From Sphingobacteriia bacterium (GTDB taxonomy: Bacteria; Bacteroidota; Bacteroidia; Bacteroidales; 4484-276): 32,365 nt of DNA. Under the pieces are notes generated by a model. It saw only the letters and a program-made list of their open reading frames with translations, did no database searches and was not told the origin of the DNA. The position numbers and the translations under genes are program-made. This document shows, piece after piece, positions 14,867 to 23,990 of this stretch; positions within the stretch are counted from its first letter, which is position 1, and each line of letters opens with the position of its first letter. Location of the stretch: the NCBI GenBank assembly GCA_009930115.1, contig RZYY01000019.1, forward strand, positions 1-32,365, read 5' to 3'.

Positions 14867-16702
14867 ATGTCGGATATCATTCATCTTTTACCTGATTCAG
14901 TTGCTAATCAGATTGCTGCCGGCGAGGTGATCCAGCGCCCTGCATCAGCCGTAAAAGAAATCCTTGAAAATGCCATTGACAGCGGTGCAAACATTATTGA
15001 ACTGGTTATTAAAGATGCCGGAAAAACACTGATCCAGATCACCGACAATGGTTGCGGCATGTCAGAAACCGATGCCCGCCTCTCGTTTGAGCGTCATGCC
15101 ACCTCAAAAATCAGTTCGGTGAACGATCTTTTTTCGATCCGTACCATGGGCTTCCGGGGTGAAGCACTTGCTTCAATATCCGCAATTGCTCAGGTTGAAA
15201 TGAAAACCCGCAGGCTGGAACAGGAATTGGGAACCCACCTCGTAATTGAAGCTTCTGAAGTAAAAACCCAGGAATTTTGCCATTGTCCTGCAGGTACCAC
15301 CCTGATGATCAAAAACCTCTTCTACAATGTACCTGCCCGAAGGAAATTCCTCAAATCCGACACCGCCGAAATGCGTAACATACTGGAAGAATTTCAGCGG
15401 ATTGCACTGGCTCATCCCGAGCTGAGCTTCAATCTTTATAACGATCGGAAACTAATTCTTCAACTTAAGGAAAGCACCCTGAAACAACGAATTGTTAACA
15501 TCTTCAGCCCGGGTTACAATCAAAGGCTCATCCCTGTTGACCAAAGTTTAAGTTTCATGAGCATCAGTGGGTTTATCGGAAAACCTGAATTTGCCCGAAA
15601 ACAAAGAGGGGAACAGTATTTTTTTGTCAACCGCAGGTTTATCCGGCATCCTTATCTGAATCATGCTGTTGAAAGTGCTTTTGATGAATTGCTCCCCGAA
15701 AAATCCTATCCATCTTATTTCCTGTTTATCGAAACTGACCCGGCAGCCATAGATATCAACATTCACCCGACCAAAACCGAAGTAAAATTTGAAGATGAGA
15801 AGGCAGTATATTCGGTAGTCAGATCAGCAGTGAAAGCTGCACTGGGAAAATTCAGCATTACCCCCGCACTGGATTTTGAAGTTGAGCCGCTGTTTAACTT
15901 TCAGACACCTCCAAAAAACATCCCGATTAAGCCTCCCACCGCTAAAATTAATCCTGACTACAATCCTTTTGATACGCTCAGACAATCGTCCGGACAGCGA
16001 CAGATCAGCAATCAAAGCAACTGGAAAAAACTCTATGAAAATAATGATTCCCGTCCGACTGCTTTCCCGGAGAGCGAAACTGAGACCCCGGAAAAATTAA
16101 TTCAACATGATCAGGAAGCAAGTTCATCAGAAGGAATGTTCATGCAGTTGCACCGCAGGTTTATCATCACTCAGGTGAAATCAGGACTTATGGCAATTGA
16201 CCAGCAAAAAGCCCATGAGCGTATCCTCTTCGAACGTTATCTCGACCTGCTTGCCAAAAGAGAACCACTGACACAACAGGAATTGTTTGGTATTCGCCTG
16301 TCTCTTTCACCAGCCGACGCCGAATTGCTTGGCGAAATCATGGAAGAACTTAATCTTTTGGGCTTTAACATCAAGCCTGACGCTTCAAAATCATTTCAGT
16401 TTATTGTGGAAGGAACCCCTGCCGGAATGAAAATTGTGGATGTGGCTGAAACCATTGACAAAATTATCGGACAGTATAAAAACAATCTAATAGAACTGGA
16501 TATCGACAGGCGGGTGAATTTGGCAAGATCAATGGCTAAAAATCTCTCCATAAAATCCGGAAAAGCTCTTCAGCAGGCTGAAATGAAGATGCTAACCGAA
16601 GAGCTTTTCGCCTGTAAAATTCCTGAAGTCTCCATTGATGGTGATCCAATTGTTAAAATGATTAACATTGATGAAGTTTTTAAAAGAAAAACCAACGAAT
16701 AA
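14867..16702 (+). CDS. mutL: DNA mismatch repair protein MutL
   Basis: This 611-residue protein couples MutS mismatch recognition to strand removal. The GHKL ATPase domain is complete: Glu in EILENAIDSGA, DNGCGM, TSKISSVNDLF and GFRGEALASISAI within residues 1-110. The transducer domain follows to about 330, with HPTKTEVKF. A variable linker runs about 345-425. The C-terminal dimerisation domain covers about 427-605. The endonuclease motif DQHA(x)2E(x)4E appears as DQQKAHERILFE (Asp445 to Glu456), with the motif histidine replaced by Gln447, so nicking activity is uncertain. Length is normal for the phylum. The gene is followed by the rhomboid pair after 48 bases. Confidence 0.97.
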   Translation: MSDIIHLLPDSVANQIAAGEVIQRPASAVKEILENAIDSGANIIELVIKDAGKTLIQITDNGCGMSETDARLSFERHATSKISSVNDLFSIRTMGFRGEALASISAIAQVEMKTRRLEQELGTHLVIEASEVKTQEFCHCPAGTTLMIKNLFYNVPARRKFLKSDTAEMRNILEEFQRIALAHPELSFNLYNDRKLILQLKESTLKQRIVNIFSPGYNQRLIPVDQSLSFMSISGFIGKPEFARKQRGEQYFFVNRRFIRHPYLNHAVESAFDELLPEKSYPSYFLFIETDPAAIDINIHPTKTEVKFEDEKAVYSVVRSAVKAALGKFSITPALDFEVEPLFNFQTPPKNIPIKPPTAKINPDYNPFDTLRQSSGQRQISNQSNWKKLYENNDSRPTAFPESETETPEKLIQHDQEASSSEGMFMQLHRRFIITQVKSGLMAIDQQKAHERILFERYLDLLAKREPLTQQELFGIRLSLSPADAELLGEIMEELNLLGFNIKPDASKSFQFIVEGTPAGMKIVDVAETIDKIIGQYKNNLIELDIDRRVNLARSMAKNLSIKSGKALQQAEMKMLTEELFACKIPEVSIDGDPIVKMINIDEVFKRKTNE

Positions 16703-16750
16703 ATTGAACAAAAGAGAATTTCATAAGTTAGATTAACAAATTAAATATTA

Positions 16751-17602
16751 ATGAGTTACCAACATTATAGTCCACAAGGATTTTCATTATTACCACCAGT
16801 AGTAAAAAACCTGCTGATCCTGAACGGATTGTTTTTTCTTGCTACAATTGCCCTGCAACAGGCTTTTGCGTTTGACATAACTTCTTATCTGGGATTGCGG
16901 TATCCCGGTTCACAGGCATTTGCACCGTATCAGTTTATAACATACATGTTTCTTCACGGAGGTGTTTCGCACATTATTTTCAACATGTTTGCCCTGTGGA
17001 TGTTTGGCTACATGCTTGAAAATATCTGGGGTTCGAAGCGTTTTCTGATTTATTATCTCATCACAGGGATAGGTGCAGCACTGGTTCATTATGCAGTGTT
17101 TTACTTTGAGATCAATCCAATGATAACCTACCTTAATGACATTATTGAAAATCCATCGGTACCAGCAATTATGGAGTTCAGATCTTCAATACAGGGAACG
17201 ATCTCTCCCTACGCCGGAGAGTTGCACCTGAGCTACCTCGAATTTCTGAAGGTAACAAAATCGCTTGTTGTGCATCCCGACAGCCAGGCATTAATCGAAA
17301 GTGCCCGTGGTTTTATTATAGATTACAAACAATATATGCTCAACCGCCCCAATGTTATTGGTGCTTCAGGAGCTGTCTTCGGTATTCTTCTGGCGTTTGG
17401 GATGCTTTTCCCAAATGTTCTGCTTTATGTCTATTTCTTCTTTCCGATAAAAGCCAAATGGTTTGTTATTCTCTATGGGCTTCTTGAGCTCTACCTGGGT
17501 TTTACCCAATCGCAAAGTAATGTCGCCCATTTTGCCCATCTTGGCGGGATGATTTTTGGCTTTTTTCTTATCAAATACTGGAAACATAAACGGATTTACT
17601 GA
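16751..17602 (+). CDS. Rhomboid intramembrane serine protease (first of tandem pair)
   Basis: This 283-residue polytopic protease cleaves transmembrane substrates within the membrane. The dyad is present: Ser206 in GASGAVFG and His263 in AHFAHLGG. The oxyanion/structural HxxxN is His74-Asn78. Six helices are expected. The stretch between the third helix and the Ser helix is enlarged by about 80 residues (about 121-200), so the periplasmic-side L3 loop is unusually long and polar; it could recognise substrates. The gene ends two bases before the second rhomboid, so both are probably made from one transcript. Confidence 0.92.
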   Translation: MSYQHYSPQGFSLLPPVVKNLLILNGLFFLATIALQQAFAFDITSYLGLRYPGSQAFAPYQFITYMFLHGGVSHIIFNMFALWMFGYMLENIWGSKRFLIYYLITGIGAALVHYAVFYFEINPMITYLNDIIENPSVPAIMEFRSSIQGTISPYAGELHLSYLEFLKVTKSLVVHPDSQALIESARGFIIDYKQYMLNRPNVIGASGAVFGILLAFGMLFPNVLLYVYFFFPIKAKWFVILYGLLELYLGFTQSQSNVAHFAHLGGMIFGFFLIKYWKHKRIY

Positions 17603-17604
17603 TC

Positions 17605-18534
17605 ATGCATCCCTATCAAAATCCACTTGATGACATCAGGCATTTTTTCAGCCGGAAATCCATACTTCCGGGGCTTATCATCATTAATACCGGCATATTT
17701 ATTATCGTTCAGCTTTTCAGGGTTTTTTTCTGGCTTTTTCAGGTAAAAAATCCTGAAATGGCTGGTGGTGAAGTTTCATGGATAAGTTACTATCTTTCGG
17801 TTCCGGCAAGCTTTGAGCAGCTTGTTCAGCGACCCTGGACAATTTTTACCTACATGTTTTTACACGAAGGTTTTTTTCATCTTTTGTTCAACATGATAGT
17901 GCTCTATTTTGGTGGCCGGATTTTTATGGAATACCTGGACAAACGTAAATTGCTGAGTGTTTACATTTTGGGAGGTCTCACAGGAGCTGTTTTTTACATT
18001 GCAGCATTCAATTTTTTCCCGGTGTTCAGCAGCAGTGTTCAATACTCCATTGCAATGGGGGCATCCGCTTCGGTACTGGCTATTCTTATTGCTGTGGCCA
18101 CTTATGTTCCGGAATATTCCATCATCTTGTTCCTTTTCGGACGGATAAAGCTAAAGTATCTGGCATTGATCCTTGTTCTCATTGACCTTCTAAGCATACC
18201 CCAGGGAAATGCAGGCGGACATATCGCCCATCTCGGAGGTGCATTCTGGGGATTTTTATACATCTTTTTACTGAAAAAAGGCAGTGACCTGTCCGTTAGT
18301 TTTCATTGGATGAATTTTCAACGCCTGCACTGGCCAAAGCGCAGATCAAAAAAATCTGCCCCGCCATACACAGCTCGCCCTTTGTCAGATGAAGAATACA
18401 ATGAACGCCGGCGCATCCATCAGGAACGCATTGACAGGATTCTGGAAAAAATTTCCCGTTCTGGTTACAGCAGCCTGACCAAAGAAGAAAAAGCACTGCT
18501 CTTCCAGTCGAGTCATAAAAACAATCGGCAATGA
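17605..18534 (+). CDS. Rhomboid intramembrane serine protease with C-terminal cytosolic tail (second of pair)
   Basis: This 309-residue rhomboid has Ser154 in GASASVLAI and His209 in GGHIAHLGG, with His92 and Asn96 in HLLFN. The usual GxSG is GASAS here, so the residue after the nucleophile pair differs from the first copy. After the sixth helix (ending near 227) comes a basic, charged tail of about 80 residues. It includes DEEYNERRRIHQERIDRILE and SGYSSLTKEEKALL, a C-terminal module seen in Bacteroidota rhomboids (DUF6576-like). The stop overlaps the next gene's start by four bases. Confidence 0.92.
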   Translation: MHPYQNPLDDIRHFFSRKSILPGLIIINTGIFIIVQLFRVFFWLFQVKNPEMAGGEVSWISYYLSVPASFEQLVQRPWTIFTYMFLHEGFFHLLFNMIVLYFGGRIFMEYLDKRKLLSVYILGGLTGAVFYIAAFNFFPVFSSSVQYSIAMGASASVLAILIAVATYVPEYSIILFLFGRIKLKYLALILVLIDLLSIPQGNAGGHIAHLGGAFWGFLYIFLLKKGSDLSVSFHWMNFQRLHWPKRRSKKSAPPYTARPLSDEEYNERRRIHQERIDRILEKISRSGYSSLTKEEKALLFQSSHKNNRQ

Positions 18535-19676
18535 CAAAAAGAAAGTCCAGCTTTTTAATTGTCGGGGTTAAAATGCTGTTGTTGCTTATTAACGCGCTTT
18601 TCATACTTCTCTTATTGCTTACCTACCTTGCTCCGCACATTTCACCAGAGCGATTTTTTCTACCGTCAATGCTCGGATTGTTTTACCCTGTATGGCTGAT
18701 TATCAATATTTTGTTTGTGATTTTTTGGCTCATTCGACTGAAATACTACTTCATTTTTTCGCTCGCAGCTCTTCTTGCAGGCTGGAATGTACATGTTAAA
18801 AACATAGCTTTTAATTTCGGAACAAACGATGAGGTATCAACCCAAAACATAAAATTTATTTCCTACAATGTACGTCTGTTCGATCAGTTCAAATGGAGTG
18901 AAGGGCAGAATTATTTTACCCGCGATGCTATTTTCAGTTTTATCAATCGACAAAGCCCCGACATTATTAATTTTCAGGAGTTTTTTCATGGTAACAATTC
19001 CTATTTTCCGACAATAGGCCCTTTTTTACAATCCCAACGTACGACATACTACCATGTGGACTATGTGAAAATGGTGAATGATAAAAAGCATTACGGCCTG
19101 GCCACCTTCAGCCGGTTTCCAATCGTTGGCAAAGGAGCAGTAAAGTTCGACAATTCAACCTCCAATTCGGGGATATACAGCGACATCCTCATCAATAAGG
19201 ACACCATAAGGGTTTTTAATTTTCACCTTGAATCTATCCGGTTGTCTAATGCTGATTATCAATACGTAACCGAGTTTATTGACCCTGGTTTTCATTCCAC
19301 TTCGTCCACTTCGCAGGTTATTCTGGGGAAGTTTAAAAATGCTTTTACCAAAAGAGCCGAACAGGCCAGAATTGTAACAAGAGCTGTTCAACAGTCACCC
19401 TATCCGGTAATTATTTCTGGTGATTTTAACGACACTCCTGTTTCCTATGTTTATCAGCAAATATCATCAGGGCTGCATGATGCTTTTCTTGAAGCCGGAC
19501 TGGGATTTGGTTCAACCTATGCCGGACGTCTGCCTTTTATTCGTATAGATTATGTTTTACACAGCAGTGCAATAGAAGCCGAAGCCTTCGAAAGACATAA
19601 AGTGTTTTATTCCGATCATTTTCCCGTTACAAGCTACTTCAGGCTGAAACCTAAGACGGATGAGCTGAGGAGGTAA
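18531..19676 (+). CDS. Membrane-anchored endonuclease/exonuclease/phosphatase-fold protein
   Basis: This 381-residue protein has three N-terminal membrane helices (about 12-34, 46-69, 72-88) followed by an EEP hydrolase domain (about 106-372). Metal and catalytic residues are all present: Asn113 in ISYNVRLF, Glu150 in NFQEFF, His232 in FNFHLES, Asp298 and Asn300 in SGDFNDTP, and Asp362-His363 in SDHFPV. The domain is used for phosphodiesters of nucleic acids, sphingolipids or inositol phosphates; the substrate is unknown. It should face the periplasm. The ATG overlaps the rhomboid stop (ATGA), so it is translationally coupled to the proteases. Confidence 0.9.
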   Translation: MTKRKSSFLIVGVKMLLLLINALFILLLLLTYLAPHISPERFFLPSMLGLFYPVWLIINILFVIFWLIRLKYYFIFSLAALLAGWNVHVKNIAFNFGTNDEVSTQNIKFISYNVRLFDQFKWSEGQNYFTRDAIFSFINRQSPDIINFQEFFHGNNSYFPTIGPFLQSQRTTYYHVDYVKMVNDKKHYGLATFSRFPIVGKGAVKFDNSTSNSGIYSDILINKDTIRVFNFHLESIRLSNADYQYVTEFIDPGFHSTSSTSQVILGKFKNAFTKRAEQARIVTRAVQQSPYPVIISGDFNDTPVSYVYQQISSGLHDAFLEAGLGFGSTYAGRLPFIRIDYVLHSSAIEAEAFERHKVFYSDHFPVTSYFRLKPKTDELRR

Positions 19677-19714
19677 TGATTTCGATTTAGAAAAAGAAAA
19701 ATGACCCAAGCGGA

Positions 19715-20368
19715 TTAAAGCTCTAAATGAGTAAAATTTTGCAGCAAAGCATCAACTTTTTGCGCATAATCCGCCTTATAAGGAATGCCTTTTTCCACAT
19801 TTTCGTTTATCGCAGATGCATCGCCTGTTTCAATGAACTTTTTCATTCCCTGCTGATTCACCCAGTAATACAATCCCCAATTTTGTAAATTCCATTCTTC
19901 GGAGTATGAATTTATTTCATAATCAACATAGTAAAGTCTTTTGCAACAAACTACAAAATTGGTTGGGAAATAATCGAGATTAAAGCCAAATTCTTTAGCC
20001 CTTTGGGACATAAAAACAAGCTGTTGAAAATGATTGTCCGTAATTTTGCCGGCAGCAATGAGTTGTGAAGCATTTCTTCCGTGAATGTATTCTTTGAAAA
20101 TCCACTTTTTACCTTCATCATAACCGAGCATTTCAGGAATTGGAATCTGCATTTTGAAAAGAAAGGCATAAGCAGCGAGCTCAGTTTTAAATTTATCAGT
20201 AAACGCATAGAAAGAAGACGGCTCATCATGGATCTGCTTCAAAACAACTTTTTCGATACCATTTTCGCAAAGCCACGAAAAAGCAGATTTCCCTTTTCCC
20301 AACAGCTTTTTGATCCTGAACCGGGTATTACTGAAAGGCACTGTTGCACCGGGGCTTAATGGTTCCAT
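19715..20368 (-). CDS. Small kinase-fold protein (RIO/Bud32/APH-like), coupled to sugar transporter
   Basis: This 217-residue protein has the minimal protein-kinase fold. The glycine-rich loop is LGKGKSAFSW (23-32), the ATP lysine Lys44 in VVLKQI and the helix-C glutamate Glu63. A hinge lies at FKEYIHG. A catalytic loop NLDYFPTNFV has Asp132 and Asn137, and a metal Asp149 sits in YYVDYE, where DFG would be. This resembles RIO/Bud32-like and aminoglycoside-phosphotransferase-like kinases more than classical Ser/Thr kinases. The substrate could be a protein or a small molecule such as a sugar. The ATG overlaps the transporter stop by one base (TAATG), so it is made with the transporter. Confidence 0.75.
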   Translation of the reverse strand: MEPLSPGATVPFSNTRFRIKKLLGKGKSAFSWLCENGIEKVVLKQIHDEPSSFYAFTDKFKTELAAYAFLFKMQIPIPEMLGYDEGKKWIFKEYIHGRNASQLIAAGKITDNHFQQLVFMSQRAKEFGFNLDYFPTNFVVCCKRLYYVDYEINSYSEEWNLQNWGLYYWVNQQGMKKFIETGDASAINENVEKGIPYKADYAQKVDALLQNFTHLEL

Positions 20369-21606
20369 TATTTAACGTGTGGACTTTTTTCGTTGACAAA
20401 AAACCACAAAAATGCAGAAACAGCAAGTGATATACCACTGATAAGGTAAACCATACCCTTGTCACCGGCATTCTGAATGACACTTCCAAGCACAAAACTT
20501 GACACCAATTGTGGTAATACGACTGAAAGGTTGAAAATTCCCATAAAAAAACCCATGCGTTTTTTATTTACTTTTTCGGTCATGATAGCAAAAGGAAGAC
20601 TGACCACGGCTGCCCAGCCAATGCTCAGAAGTATGAAAAAAGCGTACATCATCACGGTATTTTTTACAAAGATGAAGATCAGGAAATAACCCAATGACAT
20701 CGAAGCTACCGATAGCAGGTGTGTTTTTACTTTTCCGATCTTTTTTGACAGAGGTTCCAGAAGAAAAATCGGGAAAATTGCTCCTGCTCCATTCAGGATA
20801 AAAAACGACCAGCCGATGATACTTCCTAGCAAATCGGGGTCATTGGCCTCGAATCGCTGTTCAAGAAATGCAAAGGAATAAATAAACATGGTCTGGATGC
20901 CCACCCAGGAGAAAGAATGGGCAAAATAAATTTTAAAAAGCTGATTCCAGTCTGTTTTTGTAGCTTTCACCTCATCGCTTTCGACTTCTTCAGGTTCATG
21001 AGGTTCGGTGATAAAAAGCATCGGGATTACTGAAAACAAAAAAACTACTGCTGTTCCAATATAGATCAGGGTAAAGTTTCCGAGGAGTGCACTGATGAGA
21101 TAAGCACCGGCACCAAAAAAATTCGAAATTGCCTGCATCCAGGTATAACCTTTGGTCCTTGGCTCCCCTTCGGGAGTTACATCTGCAATGATCGAACGGG
21201 TTGGATTAAAACTGATATTGATGGCCAGGTCGAGGGTCAGTGCAACTGTTATTGCCACTGCCATAATGCTTCCAATGCCCAGTGTTTCATCGATCAGTCC
21301 GATGTATGGCAAAGCAAGTATGGAAAGTGCAGCAAGTAATCCTCCGATAAAAATGAATGGTCTTCGACGTCCGCCCCAAAACCAAACTCCGTCACTTATC
21401 CACCCAATAATGGGTTGCCCCAGTATTCCTGCTATTGGTCCGGCAGCCCAAACAATCCCGATTTCATGAATATCAAGACCATATCTGGTACGCAAAATCC
21501 AACTCAGAACAGCTATCTGAATAGATAAACCAAAACCCATCGCAGTGGCTGGTAAGCCCAGCACTACATAGAAAGCACCGGTTAATTTTTTTTGAAAGGG
21601 TAACAT
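20368..21606 (-). CDS. MFS sugar transporter, SLC45/GPH-like
   Basis: This 412-residue major facilitator protein has about 12 hydrophobic helices. The cytoplasmic loop between helices 2 and 3 carries GWISDGVWFWGGRRRPFIFIGG, of which DGVWFWGGRRRPFI is the diagnostic part for SLC45-type sucrose/maltose carriers. A second signature SFNPTRSIIADVTPEGEPR follows after helix 4. A charged loop (EPEEVESDEVKA) separates the two halves. It probably imports maltose or short maltodextrins by cation symport, given the amylase upstream; the substrate is inference. It starts 40 bases after the CotH-kinase gene and is coupled to the kinase-fold gene. Confidence 0.88.
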   Translation of the reverse strand: MLPFQKKLTGAFYVVLGLPATAMGFGLSIQIAVLSWILRTRYGLDIHEIGIVWAAGPIAGILGQPIIGWISDGVWFWGGRRRPFIFIGGLLAALSILALPYIGLIDETLGIGSIMAVAITVALTLDLAINISFNPTRSIIADVTPEGEPRTKGYTWMQAISNFFGAGAYLISALLGNFTLIYIGTAVVFLFSVIPMLFITEPHEPEEVESDEVKATKTDWNQLFKIYFAHSFSWVGIQTMFIYSFAFLEQRFEANDPDLLGSIIGWSFFILNGAGAIFPIFLLEPLSKKIGKVKTHLLSVASMSLGYFLIFIFVKNTVMMYAFFILLSIGWAAVVSLPFAIMTEKVNKKRMGFFMGIFNLSVVLPQLVSSFVLGSVIQNAGDKGMVYLISGISLAVSAFLWFFVNEKSPHVK

Positions 21607-21646
21607 TTGTTTATGAATTTGAGTTTTTTACCAAAAAATCTGATTG

Positions 21647-23959
21647 TTATAATCTGACAAATTTAACTGTTCCGTTCTTAATCGTTTTCAGCAGATAAAC
21701 GCCTTTTTTCAATCCGCTGACATCAATCCTGATTCCTGTTCCGGCCGGTGCCATCAATTCTCCACCCAAACTACAAACTTTGTAATCAGACACTTCAGAT
21801 AAATAAATAAAATCATCAGTTACAGGATTTGGAAAAACGTTTAATTGTTGGTTATTACCGGGCATTTCATTAACCGTGGAGAAACTATTTGAAGTACCTG
21901 GAGTGGGGTCAGTAAAATACACCCAGTTATTACTTCCATCAGGACTGCGACCTAATGAAATGTCGGTTTGCTGAGAACTAAAAGAATAAACATCCAAACC
22001 CATAAATCCTGAAGCTTCGTTACTATAAATGCCTACAGATTCTCCATCAGCCGACAACTTAAAATCAGCATGAAAAGGCCCCTGCTCAGGTTCTTCGTCA
22101 GCCCAGACCAGAACAAATTCACCCGGAAACAGCGTGTAATCCGGCAAAGACCATTTGTCAGGAATCTCCGGATTGTCGCTAAAGAACATACCACCAAGCC
22201 AAACAGGTTGTGCTCCCCCGTTAAATAATTCAATCCAGTCTTCATATTCACCTTTGGCATCGAAGTTAATTGTTGAATTTGAAGCCATTATCTCATTGAT
22301 ATACAATCCCGATGAATAGGGTGGCGGAAAATAGCACTCAACTGACCCGCACGGATAAAACAATGTATTTCCCGATCCATCCTGAATCTGAATATGGTAT
22401 TTAAGTGTTGTTTCTTCTGCCACACCATTAAGTACAGCATCATAAAATCCTTCTTCCTCAGGCTCCATGAGTAAAGTCAGAAATCCTTCATTGTTGAAAC
22501 GATAGCGCAGCCAGACAGTTAAACCAGGCTCGTCATCCTGCACTTTCACGCTGAAATTCACTGGATTCCCGATACCGGTATGTTGAAGACTCAAATAATT
22601 TGCTACCGGATAAATCGGATTAAGTATCATTTGGTTTTCCAACGAGCCCAGACGTGCAAGAAGGTAAGGCTTTATCCCATACTTCACATGCGCACCCCAG
22701 TCCGATTCAAAAGCGTCCAAAAAGTCATCCGGAGAAAAACCATAGTCAAGCGGATAGTAAGGATCATCAGGAATGAAAGGATAAATTCTGTCTCTGATCC
22801 CGTCCAGATAATTGAAATAGTCAGACTGATCCAGAAATTCCGAACTGATTTGACTGAGATAAAAAGTATAGAGATCGCGATAGCGCTGTACCTGCATCAG
22901 GCGATTGTACAAAGGCCGTTTTTCAGACTGCTGATTTGAAGGTGACCACTGATAAATGTTGCGGGTAGTCCAATCGATGTCAAACCAGTCGATTCCAAAA
23001 GTATTATCCACATCATACGGGATATATTCAAAACGATCTGACAGGGGATTTTTATAAAGGTAAAAATTATTCTTGTTGTAAACATACCCGTCCCAATTGG
23101 CAGTAATAACGTCCAAAGCTAAAATTTTCAAATAATCCTGAACATTGAAGACTTTTTCGAGTTCACAGGCCAGCGTTGAAACAGGTGTGTTATTCAGAAC
23201 ACTGATGAAGTGAGCTATATCGCTGTAATCATCATAAGCTTTGTTGGTTTTCAGATCGTAAACCCTGCGTTCACCTGACTGCATTTTATAAGCATCCGGA
23301 TTATTTCCGACATATTTCAGGTCGGCAGGATAAAGACATTTGTAAAGATTTCCGTATTGTGTTCCAAACCTTGATTCGGCAAATTCCTCATCAATATGTT
23401 CCACATTCAGGTAAAGCCCGTAATAGTTATTATTGATAAAAATTCTGACGTGATTTGAACGTGGTGCAGCAATTTCAAGAGAACGACATAAATCCCAGAA
23501 CAATTTTGCTCTGGTCACTGACGGATCATTGTGCTCCCCGTTGAGGTTCATTTTTTCCAGACCGTGATATTTGCGCCCTTTTTGGTAAGTATTAAAAGAA
23601 ACTTTAAATGATTTTTTTGCAGATTGTCTGGAAGTATTTCCTCGCAGGCGAAATCCAATTTCTTCGATGGTATCGTTCACAAAACCGTTATCAAAAATGA
23701 AATCAGCCCGCCATTCAATATTGCTTTCCACATTGTTGTAAATCCATTCAAGCGTGTCAGGATGGATGAAAATATCAATCCTCGGTACCACGTCTTCACG
23801 GAAGACCTCACCGTTGTCGGGAATTACAGGTTGCGAAAAAGAGGAAAGTGAAAAACCGGCAATGAGCCAGATAAAAGCAACCAGGAAAAAAAATCGGGAT
23901 GCGTATCGGATAATAGTTTTGATGATTGATAGATTTGTTATGATTGAAAAATGCTTCAT
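21647..23959 (-). CDS. T9SS-secreted CotH-family kinase with lamin-tail domain
   Basis: This 770-residue secreted protein has a long signal sequence (1-43, ending SSFSQ). A CotH kinase domain spans about 55-400, with RLRGNTSRQSAKKSFK, GLYLNVEHIDEEF, catalytic Asp290 in ANWDGY and metal Asp316/Asp318 in PYDVDNTFG. A lamin-tail domain (about 552-660) starts LYINEIMASNS and has YEDWIELFNGG. A type IX secretion C-terminal domain (about 695-770) has NVFPNPVTDDFIYL and ends in KGVYLLKTIKNGTVKFVRL. CotH proteins are atypical kinases that phosphorylate spore-coat proteins in Bacillus; in Bacteroidota the target is unknown. It sits between the amylase and the sugar transporter (31- and 40-base gaps). 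Confidence 0.9.
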   Translation of the reverse strand: MKHFSIITNLSIIKTIIRYASRFFFLVAFIWLIAGFSLSSFSQPVIPDNGEVFREDVVPRIDIFIHPDTLEWIYNNVESNIEWRADFIFDNGFVNDTIEEIGFRLRGNTSRQSAKKSFKVSFNTYQKGRKYHGLEKMNLNGEHNDPSVTRAKLFWDLCRSLEIAAPRSNHVRIFINNNYYGLYLNVEHIDEEFAESRFGTQYGNLYKCLYPADLKYVGNNPDAYKMQSGERRVYDLKTNKAYDDYSDIAHFISVLNNTPVSTLACELEKVFNVQDYLKILALDVITANWDGYVYNKNNFYLYKNPLSDRFEYIPYDVDNTFGIDWFDIDWTTRNIYQWSPSNQQSEKRPLYNRLMQVQRYRDLYTFYLSQISSEFLDQSDYFNYLDGIRDRIYPFIPDDPYYPLDYGFSPDDFLDAFESDWGAHVKYGIKPYLLARLGSLENQMILNPIYPVANYLSLQHTGIGNPVNFSVKVQDDEPGLTVWLRYRFNNEGFLTLLMEPEEEGFYDAVLNGVAEETTLKYHIQIQDGSGNTLFYPCGSVECYFPPPYSSGLYINEIMASNSTINFDAKGEYEDWIELFNGGAQPVWLGGMFFSDNPEIPDKWSLPDYTLFPGEFVLVWADEEPEQGPFHADFKLSADGESVGIYSNEASGFMGLDVYSFSSQQTDISLGRSPDGSNNWVYFTDPTPGTSNSFSTVNEMPGNNQQLNVFPNPVTDDFIYLSEVSDYKVCSLGGELMAPAGTGIRIDVSGLKKGVYLLKTIKNGTVKFVRL

Positions 23960-23990
23960 CCGGGGTTTGTATTAGCATATTACATGAGAA

